A stretch of 64,000 bases of DNA, from contig CAIIXF020000007.1 of assembly GCA_903813345.2 (NCBI GenBank), positions 27,453,564 through 27,517,563 on the forward strand. The letters run 5' to 3'. Positions 12,101 to 24,100 of the stretch are shown in pieces. Source of the stretch: Owenia fusiformis. Lineage: Eukaryota > Annelida > Polychaeta > Sabellida > Oweniidae. The position numbers and the translations under genes are program-made. A model generated the notes under the pieces. It was given only the letters and a program-made list of their open reading frames with translations, was not told the origin of the DNA and ran no database searches. Every line of letters begins with the position of its first letter. The first letter of the stretch is position 1.

Positions 12101-15100
12101 AAGTGAAATCAAATGATCAAGCTACTTATATAGTTTGCAAGTGCTGCCTTGTGGTTTGAGAATGCTGCCTTGTAGTTTGAGAATGCTGCCTTGTAGTTTG
12201 AGAATGCTGCCTTGAGGCTTCAATTCATGCTTAGAACACTATACATGAGTTACATTATAGTTTGCAAGTGCCGCTGTTTGGTTTGAAAATGCTGCCATGT
12301 AGTTTGAGAATGCTGCCTTGTAGTTTGAGAATGCTGCCTTGTGGTTATACAACTCTGCCTTGAGGTTTCAATTTATGCTTAGAACACTATATATGAGTTA
12401 CATTACAGTTTGCAAGTGCCGCCTTGTGGTTTAAGAATGCTGCCTTGTAGTTTGAGAATGCTGCCTTGTGGTTATACAACTCTGCCTTGAAGTTTCAATT
12501 TATGCTTAGAACACTATATATGAGTTACATTATAGTTTGCAAGTACTGCCTTGTGGTTTGAGAATGCTGCCTTGCAGTTTGAGAATGCTGCCTTGTAGTT
12601 TGAGAATGCTGCCTTGAGGTTTCAATTCATGCTTAGAACACTATATATGAGTTACATTATAGTTTGCAAGTGCCGCCTTGTGGTTTGAAAATGCTGCCAT
12701 GTAGTTTGAGAATGCTGTCTTGTAGTTTGAGAATGCTGCCTTGTGGTTATACAACTCTGCCTTGAGGTTTCAATTTATGCTTAGAACACTATATATGAGT
12801 TACATTATCGTTTGCAAGTGCCGCCTTGTGGTTTGAGAATGCTGCCTTGTAGTTTGAGAATGCTGCCTTGTGGTTATACTACTCTGCCTTGTGGTTTTAA
12901 TTATGCTTGGAACACTATATATGAGTTATATTATAGTTTGCAAGTGCCGCCTTGTGGTTTGAGAATGCTGCCTTGTAGTTTGAGAATGCTGCCTTGTGGT
13001 TATACAACTCTGCCTATGAGTTATATTATAGTTTGTAAGTGCCGCCTTGTAGTTTGAGAATGCTGCCTTGTAGTTTGAGAATGCTGCCTTGAGGTTTCAA
13101 TTCATGCTTAGAACACTATATATGAGTTACATTATAGTTTGCAAGTGCCGCCTTGTGGTTTGAAAATGCTGCCATGTAGTTTGAGAATGCTGCCTTGTAG
13201 TTTGAGAATGCTGCCTTGTGTTTATACAACTCTGCCTTGAGGTTTCAATTTATGCTTAGAATACTATATATGAGTTACATTATAGTTTGCAAGTGCCGCC
13301 TTGTGGTTTGAGAATACTGCCTTGTAGTTTGAGAATGCTGCCTTGTAGTTTGAGAATGCTGCCTTGTGGTTATACTACTCTGCCTTGTGGTTTTAATTAT
13401 GCTTGGAACAATATATATATGAGTTATATTATACTTTGCAAGTGCCGCCTTGTGGTTTGAGAATGCTGCCTTGTAGTTTGAGAATGCTGCCTTGTGGTTA
13501 TACAACTCTGCCTTGAGGTTTCAATTTATGCTTAGAACACTATATATGAGTTACATTATAGTTTGCAAGTGCCACCTTGTGGTTATACTACTCTGCCTTG
13601 AGGTTTCAATTTATGCTTAGAACACTATATATGAGTTACATTATAGTTTGCAAGTACTGCCTTGTGGTTTGAGAATGCTGCCTTGTAGTTTGAGAATGCT
13701 GCCTTGTAGTTTGAGAATGCTGCCTTGAGGTTTCAATTCATGCTTAGAACACTATATATGAGTTACATTATAGTTTGCAAGTGCCGCCTTGTGGTTTGAA
13801 AATGCTGCCATGTAGTTTGAGAATGCTGCCTTGTAGTTTGAGAATGCTGCCTTGTGGTTATACAACTCTGCCTTGAGGTTTCAATTTATGCTTAGAACAC
13901 TATATATGAGTTACATTATAGTTTGCAAGTGCCGCCTTGTGGTTTGAGAATACTGCCTTGTAGATTGAGAATGCTGCCTTGTAGTTTGAGAATGCTGCCT
14001 TGTGGTTATACTACTCTGCCTTGTGGTTTTAATTATGCTTGGAACACTATATATGAGTTATATTATAGTTTGCAAGTGCCGCCTTGTGGTTTGAGAATGC
14101 TGCCTTGTAGTTATTCTACTCTGCCTTGTGGTTTTAATTATGCTTTGAACACTATATATGAGTTATATTATAGTTTGCAAGTGCCGCCTTGTAGTTTGAG
14201 AATGCTGCCTTGTAGTTTGGGAATGCTGCCTTGTGGTTTTAATTATGCTTAGAACACTATATATGAGTTACGTTATAGTGCCGCCTTGTGGTTTGAGAAT
14301 ATCCCATTGTAGTTTGAAAATGTTGCATTGTACTGTAATACTCTGCCTTGAGGTTTCAATTTATGCGTAGAACATTATATTTGAGTTGCATTATAGTTTG
14401 CAAGTGCCGCCTTGTGGTTTGAGAATATCGCCTTGTAGTTGTGAATTTTTGCTTAGAACACTATATATGAGTTTTCATTATAGTTTTCAAAATCAAATTC
14501 GCAAAACGTGAAATAAGTGTTAAATATTAATTCCAGTACAGTATGTGTTCTTTTACTAACAGAAAATAGATTTTAGATTTCAGATTAAAGACCTTTATTG
14601 TATGTTCTTTACATTTAAAAATACAAAGCATTATTATGAACTAAAATTAACTATTAACAGTTCATATGGATAACATGTACTATACTGTGTTACATCATGT
14701 ATCAGGGCCGTCAGATGGGGGGGTGCGATGGGTGCGACCGCACCCCCTCTTTGTCACCCCCAAAATAAATTTGAAAAGAAAAAAAAATTTTGATTTTTTT
14801 TTTGTAATTTTTTTTCATTGACTCATACACTTTGAAAGTACCCAGAAAGCACCAAATAGCATCTTAAAATTGTAAAATTTTCTAGGGGCATTGGCCACCC
14901 TCACACCCCCCACAAAACAATGGAAAAGTTCTAAATTTATTTTAGTGTTTTGTCTCAGACACTTTCAAAGTGCCCAGACATCATCAAATAGCTCCTTGAT
15001 ATAGTAAGTGTTTCTGGGGGACTTGCTCCCCCTCTTGCATCTTGCATAACCCCCCTCCCTCTGGCGCCCCCCCCCCCCTTGACCCCCTCCCCCCCAAAAA

Positions 15101-18100
15101 ATTGTGATTTTCTCAAATTCTTTAATTGACTCATACACTTTGAAAGTGCCCAGAAAGCACCAAATAGCGTCGTAAAATTGTAAAATCTTCTAGGGGGAGT
15201 GGGCCACCCCTCACACCCCAAACAAAACAATGGAAAAGTTCTGATTTTGTTTTATGTATTGACACTTTTAAATTGCCCAGACATCATCAAATAGCTCCTT
15301 GATAAAGTTAATGATTCTGGAAGACTAACACTTACTCGCCCTCTGGCATCCCCACTCCACCTCCCCCTCTGGCAGCCCCCCCCCCCCTAACACCCCCTTT
15401 GAAAGTGCCCAGAAAGCACCAAATAGCACCTTAAAATTGTAAAATTTTCTTGGGAAATAGGCACTTTAAGGCACAGACACTTTTAAAGTGCCCAAACTTC
15501 ATCGAATAGCACCTTGATATTGTAAATGTTGATATGGTGGACAAACACTTGCTCCCCTCTGGCACCCCAGCCCCACCTCCCCCTCTGGCACCCCCCCCCC
15601 CATTGACAACCCCAAAATTTGATGTGCTTGTTTTTCAATGTTTTTATTGACTAATACACTTTAAAAGTGTCCAGAAGCACCAAATATCATCTTTAAATTG
15701 TAAAATTTTCTAGGAGAGTTAGCCACACCTCAGATCCCCCACAAAACAAAAGAAAATATTCCTTGCTCCCCTACTGGCCCCCACCCCACTTCACCATCTC
15801 ATCCTCTTTGACACCCCCAAAAGAATTTGAAAAAAAATTCACATTTTTCTTATTGACTCATAACGCACAGGCGTACCAGATGGTTGCAAATTCGCTCCAA
15901 ATACAACCAAATTTCAAAATTTTCCTGGGGAAGGACCCCAGACCCCCCTGAATGCTCGGTTTTTATTCACTCAACTCTTATTCCCGTGGTGGTGGCGTAC
16001 CACTTGGAAACTTAAACTTTCTAGGGGGAGTGGACCACTCGTCACGACCCCCACAAAACAATTGGAACGTTTGGAAGTTGCATTCGTTAATTCCAAACCA
16101 ATATAGAGAGTAACTGAGCCCCCCCCCCCCCATCTGACTTACGCGATTTGATTTATGCGGCAAAAAATTGACAATTTTATATTCTCTTTAGTAAGCTAAA
16201 AACCGCACCCCCCTTGGAGAAAAGTGTCTTACGGGCCTGTGTATAATTCTAATAATATTGTCACATACATAGGAAAATCTATATTTGACATGTTTAATAT
16301 TCAGATAAATACAATAAATATGATTTACAGATGTAATGTTGCATTATGTTCTTGCCCCGGGTTCTTGCCTTTCTTAGTTGTCCAGATTACATACTTGTAG
16401 GTATATTATATATAGAATAAACTGTTTTTCATACAATTATGACATCACAATATACAGGTACATTGTACGGGTAAACTTTGAATTAAAAGAATTAATTATG
16501 ATTTTACCTTTACCTGTATATTGTGATGTGTGTTAATGTATGAAAAACAGTCTACCTGATGAAGGTTTTATTTTGTTTTTATTGCAAATACGTTCTTATT
16601 GCAATTATACATTATTTTTAACAACAAAACCCTTCTTATTTTCACCCTGAGTCTCATTTAAAATCTAAAGTTAGTTTTGTTTATCTGAAATGTACCTTAT
16701 CATTTCTCACAGTGCGCCAGAAGTACGACTTTTATAGGTCCCTTACACATGCCTACATCGGACCTGGTAATCTGACATTATCTTCGTAAATGCTTGCTCG
16801 AAAATCGAAATTTCCTTGAAAAGTCCAGGGTTTGATGATGGGGTGGTACTTAATTAACTCGCTAAATATAGTTTTATACCAGTGGGACGAAATACAAGTA
16901 TCAATCCTTTAAAGTTTGTCCGAGAGAGAAATCTATTTAACAATAGCAATGGTAATACTAGTTAGTTTTGTTATCTAGAAATTAAATCACAAAAGCTCAG
17001 TGACATTTGAAGTACAAAAACAATGTCGTGCATTATAAAAACAACAAGTCTGTCAACCACGGTTGTCTCCCGGTTATCTTGTTGATGAATGAATTTGCTT
17101 ACTTGATGAATTAAAATGTGCATCTGTTTAAAGTGTATTAGGTATCCGGGATCAGGTATATGTTCTCGAATCAGAGGAATTATTAAAGTATTTCAATTAA
17201 ACACTCATGAATATGTTGGTCTGTCATGGCGGATTTTAACTAAGATATAAATGTACATTGGTTATGTATTAAGTTTCTACATAGTGTATGTTATCGCCAA
17301 TTGTACTCTTGTGCGCAGAGCGTGCAAAGAGATTTCAATAATTAGTCACAACGCGTGCAAAGACTTTTGTTACAGTCTTTACACGTCTATACACTGTGTA
17401 CCAAGAGGTATAAAGGCGTGTCAAGAGTTGAATTCGTTGCGTGCCAAGAGGTGTCAAAACTAGGAACGCCTATACACGCGGCGTGTCAAGAGCCGTATCT
17501 AGACGTGTCAAGTTTTGGAATTCCATTTTTCACGCAGTGATAATTCTTGTAAAAGTAAGACAGAGATTAAGTATTAGAGAGCGAGGCACCTGCAATGTAT
17601 ACAGACACTAGTCATGCTAGTGGGTATAATATGTTATATGAAGTTATGTAATGCAGACAATGTAGGGTACAGCATATTGAATTCAAATTAATTAAATATT
17701 TCTATGAGAGTACTTGGATATCTGTAGTTTGATTTTTGATAGTCATAGATAGTATGCATGCATAAATAAATAATTAGGTAAAGGGCCCTCTTAGAATAGT
17801 TATACTTTTATTTAGGATAATTGCAAATTAGGGCAAGTGGTGAATAATTATATTGTACTCGTAGGTTTTACAATAATTGATAGAGTATGTAGAATAATTA
17901 GTTTTTAGTTGTTACTAATCTACTAAACCATTAACAATTAAAATTACTAATCCTGAAGCAGAAAACATACCTGGACGGATGAACAATTGGACTTCATGGT
18001 GGAACTACATATTATCTTAATCTCTTAAGATGAACACTTGATGATGGAGCTGTACTAAAGATGAACAATTTATGCCGCAGATGTCACTCCGTTATTTAGT

Positions 18101-21100
18101 GACACAATGAACGCTTGGTGCTGAATATACATTTATGACACAATATATCAATCATTATTGTGTCCTCATTTTGTTAAGCAGTTTATTACGTAATGAAGGC
18201 AGATGACTGAAGCACAAAGAACAATCGAAATTAAATTAACGAACTGAAAGCCTTGTGAAACATGATTAAAGAAACATTTGCAGCTGATCAGATGGATTAT
18301 TTTTATACCAAAATGGAATTGACATTCAACCGACACTTATTTTCAGTGTGTTGCAAAATGAACGCTGAAGTGTGATACCTTTTGGTTTTAAAACAACCTA
18401 CCCAGTGACCATGTGGACCAGATTACAGAATGCGTAATTGTCATTTATATTAATGATTATGGATATGAGAGAACAGTGAGATTATGAACATCGACACGCA
18501 ATATCGGAACCTATGTGATTTTGTGGCTCCACCCACATATGATATTGGATATGTGCCTATGATTAGGATTAAAACATTGGATTACATATGAGATTACCAC
18601 GATAATATGCAACAAAGATTGGAGTTGCTGAGACCTGACATAAAATTATGATTTATGATTAGTGCTTATAATGTTGATGATGCAGTACCAGATACCAAAC
18701 GTGTGACCTCCTGACCCTGAGAGACAATTTACCATGTTTATACTGTGCGTGCTAGTTATTACATTGATAGTTCAGTTTCAGGCTATGTTTATTTACATAT
18801 GGTAATTTATTGGTCATCTTTACAGGATTGTTTAGTTATGGAAATTTAGATTTACTTTATGTAACAATTGCTTTGAGATGATAATTTTGAAGGCCAAATT
18901 TACTATGGAATTTACTATGATTTGTTATTGTATTTACAAACTCAGTTATAGTGTCATATTCTTCGTTAATGTTAACAAAAGGGTTTTACTTGAAACTGTT
19001 GTCATTTTTATTTCAATTTTGCAATTCATTTATTTCATTGAGAGATTATATAGGCAATTTAAGATATAGATCTTTATTAATCACTGTTTGTGTTTTATGT
19101 AATTATCAATTGCATGATATTGTATAATTTGCACTTAAAATGCTGATGGTCTCTATTGAATTGACAGTGTAAGTTGTACTTTGATACTTTATATTTTGGC
19201 AATCTTGGAAAAGTAAAATCTTGAGCATTACAGATAGTGGTTGTCAACTAGGACTATGTTACATTAAGTATATTTGTCCAGTTAGGGGAGGTTAGATCTG
19301 TCATGATTACAAATGTTAAAATATCATTGTATTTTGATTTTATTTTGTGTGTAAAGGTATATATCAATGTAGTTGTCAAATCCGTTACTTTAATATTATT
19401 ATATTGTTTTGATGTTACTTGAAGATCGAGGACGATCTTATTTTTCATTGGTGGGGGGTGGTGTAACGGATTTGGGTCTTAGGATGTATAATTTCTCAGT
19501 TATCTCTGTATTTACATAAAGGCTGAAGGTCCTCATATAATGGTCAAACTTAGTTGTCATTTGTCAACCAATCATGTATCAGTATCTAGACTTAGTTCTG
19601 GGTTTCATAGAGGCTGGTGGTCTTTAGACAGTAGGCACACTTCCATTGTATCTTTCAACCAATCACTTTACAGTCTGGTCATCTTCAGTCCACTCAAGTT
19701 TTGGTGCAAGCAGTCTTTTACTATGGAATATTCTCAGTACCAACTGCATTCTAACATTTGCTTCAGTCACTTAACCAATCATCGGTCCATAATTTGTCAT
19801 GGTCAGTTTTAGGGATGTCCATAGTCTTTTAGTACTCAAGTTAACCAATCAATGGCTTCCGTGTCTTGGTCCCCCTGTACATGCAGCACTTGGGGTCTCA
19901 GGGGTATATAAGTAAATGTTCACCATCAGTACCTCAGTCTCGCTCCTGGCTCGCTTGGGTAAAGGTCTCCAGCTCTGGTACAGTCTTTGTGGATATTTGG
20001 ACTAGGAATCAATTAAGGAGTTCAGTTTATCAATTAGTCGGATATATATTTGTCACCATCTTGGATATTTACTTAAGTCGCAGGCACTTGGTTGTTTTGG
20101 GGTGAGTTATCAATGCATCATTTACAGGTACTTTGAACACATAATTTGTTTGACATTATTGTGTGAGATAATTGCAAGCTATCAGTCCAGGTATTGTACT
20201 TAGATTTAATTAGTATTGAGGTTACAGGAGTTGTACTTGTATGCATTTCTTATTGTTATGTAACATGTTCATGTACCTTATGACTTATAATTAAACAATA
20301 TAGTAACGTTGATTATTGTTGACCTCAAACCTAAACGTTTTGTTTGACACTTATTATTAAATCAACCCCCACGAAACTGCACAAACCCCAACACAACACC
20401 TTGGGTCGTTACATAAGTAATGATTTGTTGGCATTACCCCATATGATGTTGCAATACGAAATATGTGAATAAACAAGTGAATAGTAAATGTCTAACAATG
20501 CATGTCTTGATAGTTTATTTCTTACTTTGAAAAGAATGCCTATTATTTTTGAAATTTCTGAAACAATATATTCAGTATGCCTATTCCATTTCAGATTTGC
20601 ATCAATGATTACACCAAGAAAATTTATATAGTTAACTCTTTCAATCTGGTTATCACCAATATATACCTTGTAGTGATGGCTATTTATATTATAAAGTCTT
20701 GATTTAGTAAATAACATATATTTAGTTTTCTCTATATTGAGTGAAAGCTTGTTGTTTTTTAGCCAGTTGATTAACAGATTATACATTTTATTTCAGTGTT
20801 TGCCCTCAAGTAAAGATTATCTAAGTTGTCATCTTCTAGAGAAATATTTGTGTCATCTGCAAAAATAACTAATTTTATCATATTGGTAACATTAAATATA
20901 TCATTTATATACAATGTGAAGAGGACTGGTCCCAAAACAGATCCTTGGGGGACGCCACAATGTAAATAATGCTCTTCATCATAGTATGAACCTGATATGA
21001 AAGTTTTTAATGGTCGATCTTTTAAGTAACTTTTGAACCAATTTAACACTACTCCACGAAAACCTAACAGTTCAAGTTTATTTGATAATATTGTATGGTC

Positions 21101-24100
21101 AATCGTATCAAACGCTTTTGATAGGTCTAAATACAATCCTAGAATATGCTTATTATTATCCATTGAAAACCGAATTTGTTCCAGAAAAGTTAAAAGAGCC
21201 ATGTATGTTGAGTTGTTTTCTTTGAATCCAAATTGTTTTTCATTCATTAACTTATTATTTTTGATAAATTTAGAAATTCTTGAGTGCATTACTTTTTCAA
21301 GAAGTTTGGAAAATACACTTAATAAGGAAATTGGTCTATAATTTTCAAATTTTGATTTATCACCCTTTTTGAAAAGTGCTATTAATTTGGTTATTTTCAT
21401 CTTTTCTGGAAATACACCTGTTTGTAAGGAAAGGTTTACTATATGAGTAAATGGTATCACAAGGTTGTACCTTGCATGTTTAATAACTATTGGTTTTATA
21501 TCATCAAATCCTGGAGCTTTATCATTGAGTCTTTTCACAAGTTTTAAGATTTCATCTTCAATTACAGGTTCTAAAAATAAAGAAAAGGGGTTTCTTGTTA
21601 TATGCTCAAGTGGTGATCCAGTTGAAGTTATTGTAGATGCTAGTTTTGGTCCCACATCAGAGAAATAGGAAGTAAATTTATTAGCAATAATTCTTTTATC
21701 TTTGGTAGGTTGGTTGTTTATATTCATGATGTAATCACTTGAGTCACATTTTTTCCTATGAAGAATATTGTTTATTAGATTCCATGTCTGTTTAATATTA
21801 CCCTTTGTTTCATTAAATTTAGCTATATAGTATCTATTTTCAGAAGATCGAATGAGATGATTCAGCTTATTTTTATAGGTCTTGTATTTTTCAAGGGTTT
21901 CTAAAGATTGATATTTCAAGTATGAGCGATAGAGCTTGTTTTTAGTTTTGCAGGATGTAATCAGACCAGTGGTTAACCATGGTTTACTTGAATTAGTATA
22001 CACCTTTATAGTTTTAATGTGCAAAGGAAAGTATTTATTATATAAGTCAGATATCAAAATTTCAAATAATTGGTATGCATTATTTACATCTTGTTCTGCT
22101 AAAATTTCATTCCAATTTATATTTGAAAGTTTAAAGTTAAAGTTAATAATAGCTTTATCATTGATTTTACGAAATTTAAACGTTTTTTCTTCCTTTTTAC
22201 AAGTTGCATGTTTCGTGATTGAAAAAATAGCAAAATGATCAGCTATTTCATAATGAACAAGTCCAGAGTGTTTTATTTCGGTTGAATTGGTAAATATATT
22301 GTCAATAAGTGTGGCGGTTTGAGTGGTTACTCTCGTAAGTTTGTAAGTCATGGGACCAATCTGGAGTGAATTTTAAGAGATGTTTCTTGGTATAAAAGTC
22401 TGCAAAGGGTTTGTCTTTGGACACTCTGGAAATTTTTTTAGATGGTGATTTTGGATTTTTCGTCCCGAAAATTGTACCAAAGCACCATATGTGCCCAGTG
22501 CCCATGGTACTATTCATGATTTTGAAATTCACCAAACGAAAAAGGCTTACCGTATATGATTTTAGTTTGTGAACCAAGACCCTCGATAGAGCTGATGCTA
22601 GTGTCTAGTCTACTTGCTGTTTGGAACGCTGCTAAGTTGGCCGTATATGTTTTGGCTATGACCAATATCCCAGTCCACCACATTGCAATGGTTACACGCG
22701 CTATAAAAATTTAGCTATAAACTTATTTCATTATACCACATTAAGTTTCAAACTTTACTCATACATGATTACAGAAAGAAGTAATGGATCGTAACTTACA
22801 AATACGAACAAACCATTAACATGCAAAATGTCACCACCTGCCATTTGTTACAGACACCTAACGTCGAACTCCGAACACCATCCCCCAAAAAGTTGGAAAG
22901 TATAACAATATGTCATACGTGTGGTGGTGACATGTTTACATTTTTTAACTGAAACATACATAAATCTTATACTGTCAAACTAATAAGTTATCTTACCAGC
23001 AAGGCAACGGGGTTGATTTTCACCACCTTGAAGTAGCAGGGATGTTATGCTAAACCATAAGGCATTCTTAAAGTCATGAGCTCCAATTGCACGACATTTT
23101 CTTTTTTCGTGAGTTTTTATATCACATATTTTCCTTTTGTTTGCAAAAAGAGAATAAATAAAATACATAACTCAAATATCTTATGTGCAACATTTATATT
23201 AGGTTTAATAAACTCATGTCACATCGTTTAATTACCTTTGGAGAGGTCAATAATTGTATACAGCTGTTAATGGCTCAACCATTCAATTCTAATTAGCACT
23301 ATACTCTTTGCAAGAGAATTGTGTTCAGGTCATTGGAGTATTTGTTTCATGCATTACTTCTTCAAGGGTCACATTTATCATTTACCAATAACTTAGCTTG
23401 AATTCGCGAATGCAACTAAGTTCGGCTAGCGGCTACCGGATTAACCTACTATTTTATGACCAACTCATTTAAATATGAATGGAATAGTGGCAGGTACAAT
23501 TCATATTTAGATGAGTTACGAACAACCCGTTAGTCGAGGAACAGTGATCAGTTATTTTTTATGCCACTGTAACGATGGATTATAAGAAAGCCGCTCGGTT
23601 GAATTAGCGAACAGATCCTAGGTTACTGTCACTTGCTGCTAAATAGCTAGCGATTATGCTTGTCGCGATAGCTTACAGTTACCTGGATACACGGCAGGTA
23701 TTTAAATGAGTTTGCAATCAAGTTGCAATTAACCCGCTAGCCGCTAGCCGAAAGTTGCATTAGATGTGTCCTTGTACACCGATAACTGGCAGAGCCAGTA
23801 GCTGACAAGGGGAGGGGGCGGCAAATTTAAAATTAAACAAAAACAAAAAATTGTGAGCCCCTAAACCATTTTGATAATTTGGCCTTAAAAGGCCCAAAAA
23901 GGCCAAGTTATGCTCAGAAAGGCCCACTAATTGAGGCCCTATAATTGAGGCCGCCAAGGGGGGTAAGAGGAGCAGAGTACTAGAAGAACTACCTTGGTGG
24001 TGGGTCGTTGTCGTATACAAAGCCACCGTGATGATCATACGGGCTAAGCTTGTTGAGTAATGAGGTATATATGCTGACAAAGACTGTGGTTAGGATCACA

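Larger units (their letters stand above)
4135..20413 (+). mobile_element. 16.3-kb non-autonomous LTR retrotransposon (LARD-like), recent
   Basis: Two direct LTRs beginning TGTAAC and ending GTTACA flank a 14.4-kb interior. The target duplication is TAAG (4131-4134 and 20414-20417). A primer-binding site follows the 5' LTR and a G-rich polypurine tract precedes the 3' LTR. I noticed only two differences between the LTRs, so insertion is recent. The interior has no ORF longer than about 109 codons, and that one is minisatellite; no gag, protease, RT, RNase H or integrase motif was found. It must therefore be mobilised in trans. A 4-bp duplication points to a Ty3/Gypsy-type helper (inference). 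It is nested in a LINE within an iGluR intron. Confidence 0.93.
3453..22355 (-). mobile_element. 5'-truncated Jockey/CR1-type LINE split by an LTR element
   Basis: A non-LTR retrotransposon in two pieces: 20414-22355 (end of endonuclease, reverse transcriptase) and 3453-4134 (end of ORF2 and 3' tail), together about 2.6 kb. The 3' end is an (AAATA)n-type tail, seen as TATTTATTTATTTATTT near 3460-3480. Everything from 4135 to 20413 is a later insertion; when it is disregarded the LINE reading frame runs on without a break at the junction. The 5' end stops within the endonuclease region, as expected of target-primed reverse transcription. It is inactive. Confidence 0.9.

Noticed and set aside
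12812-14252. Cys/Leu/Pro-rich ORFs and an Ala/Thr/Gln-rich antisense ORF
   Set aside because: Simple translations of the 21-bp minisatellite in different frames.
22302-22577. 91-codon minus ORF overlapping exon 14
   Set aside because: Wrong frame relative to the M3 exon; its first part is the intron and LINE boundary.
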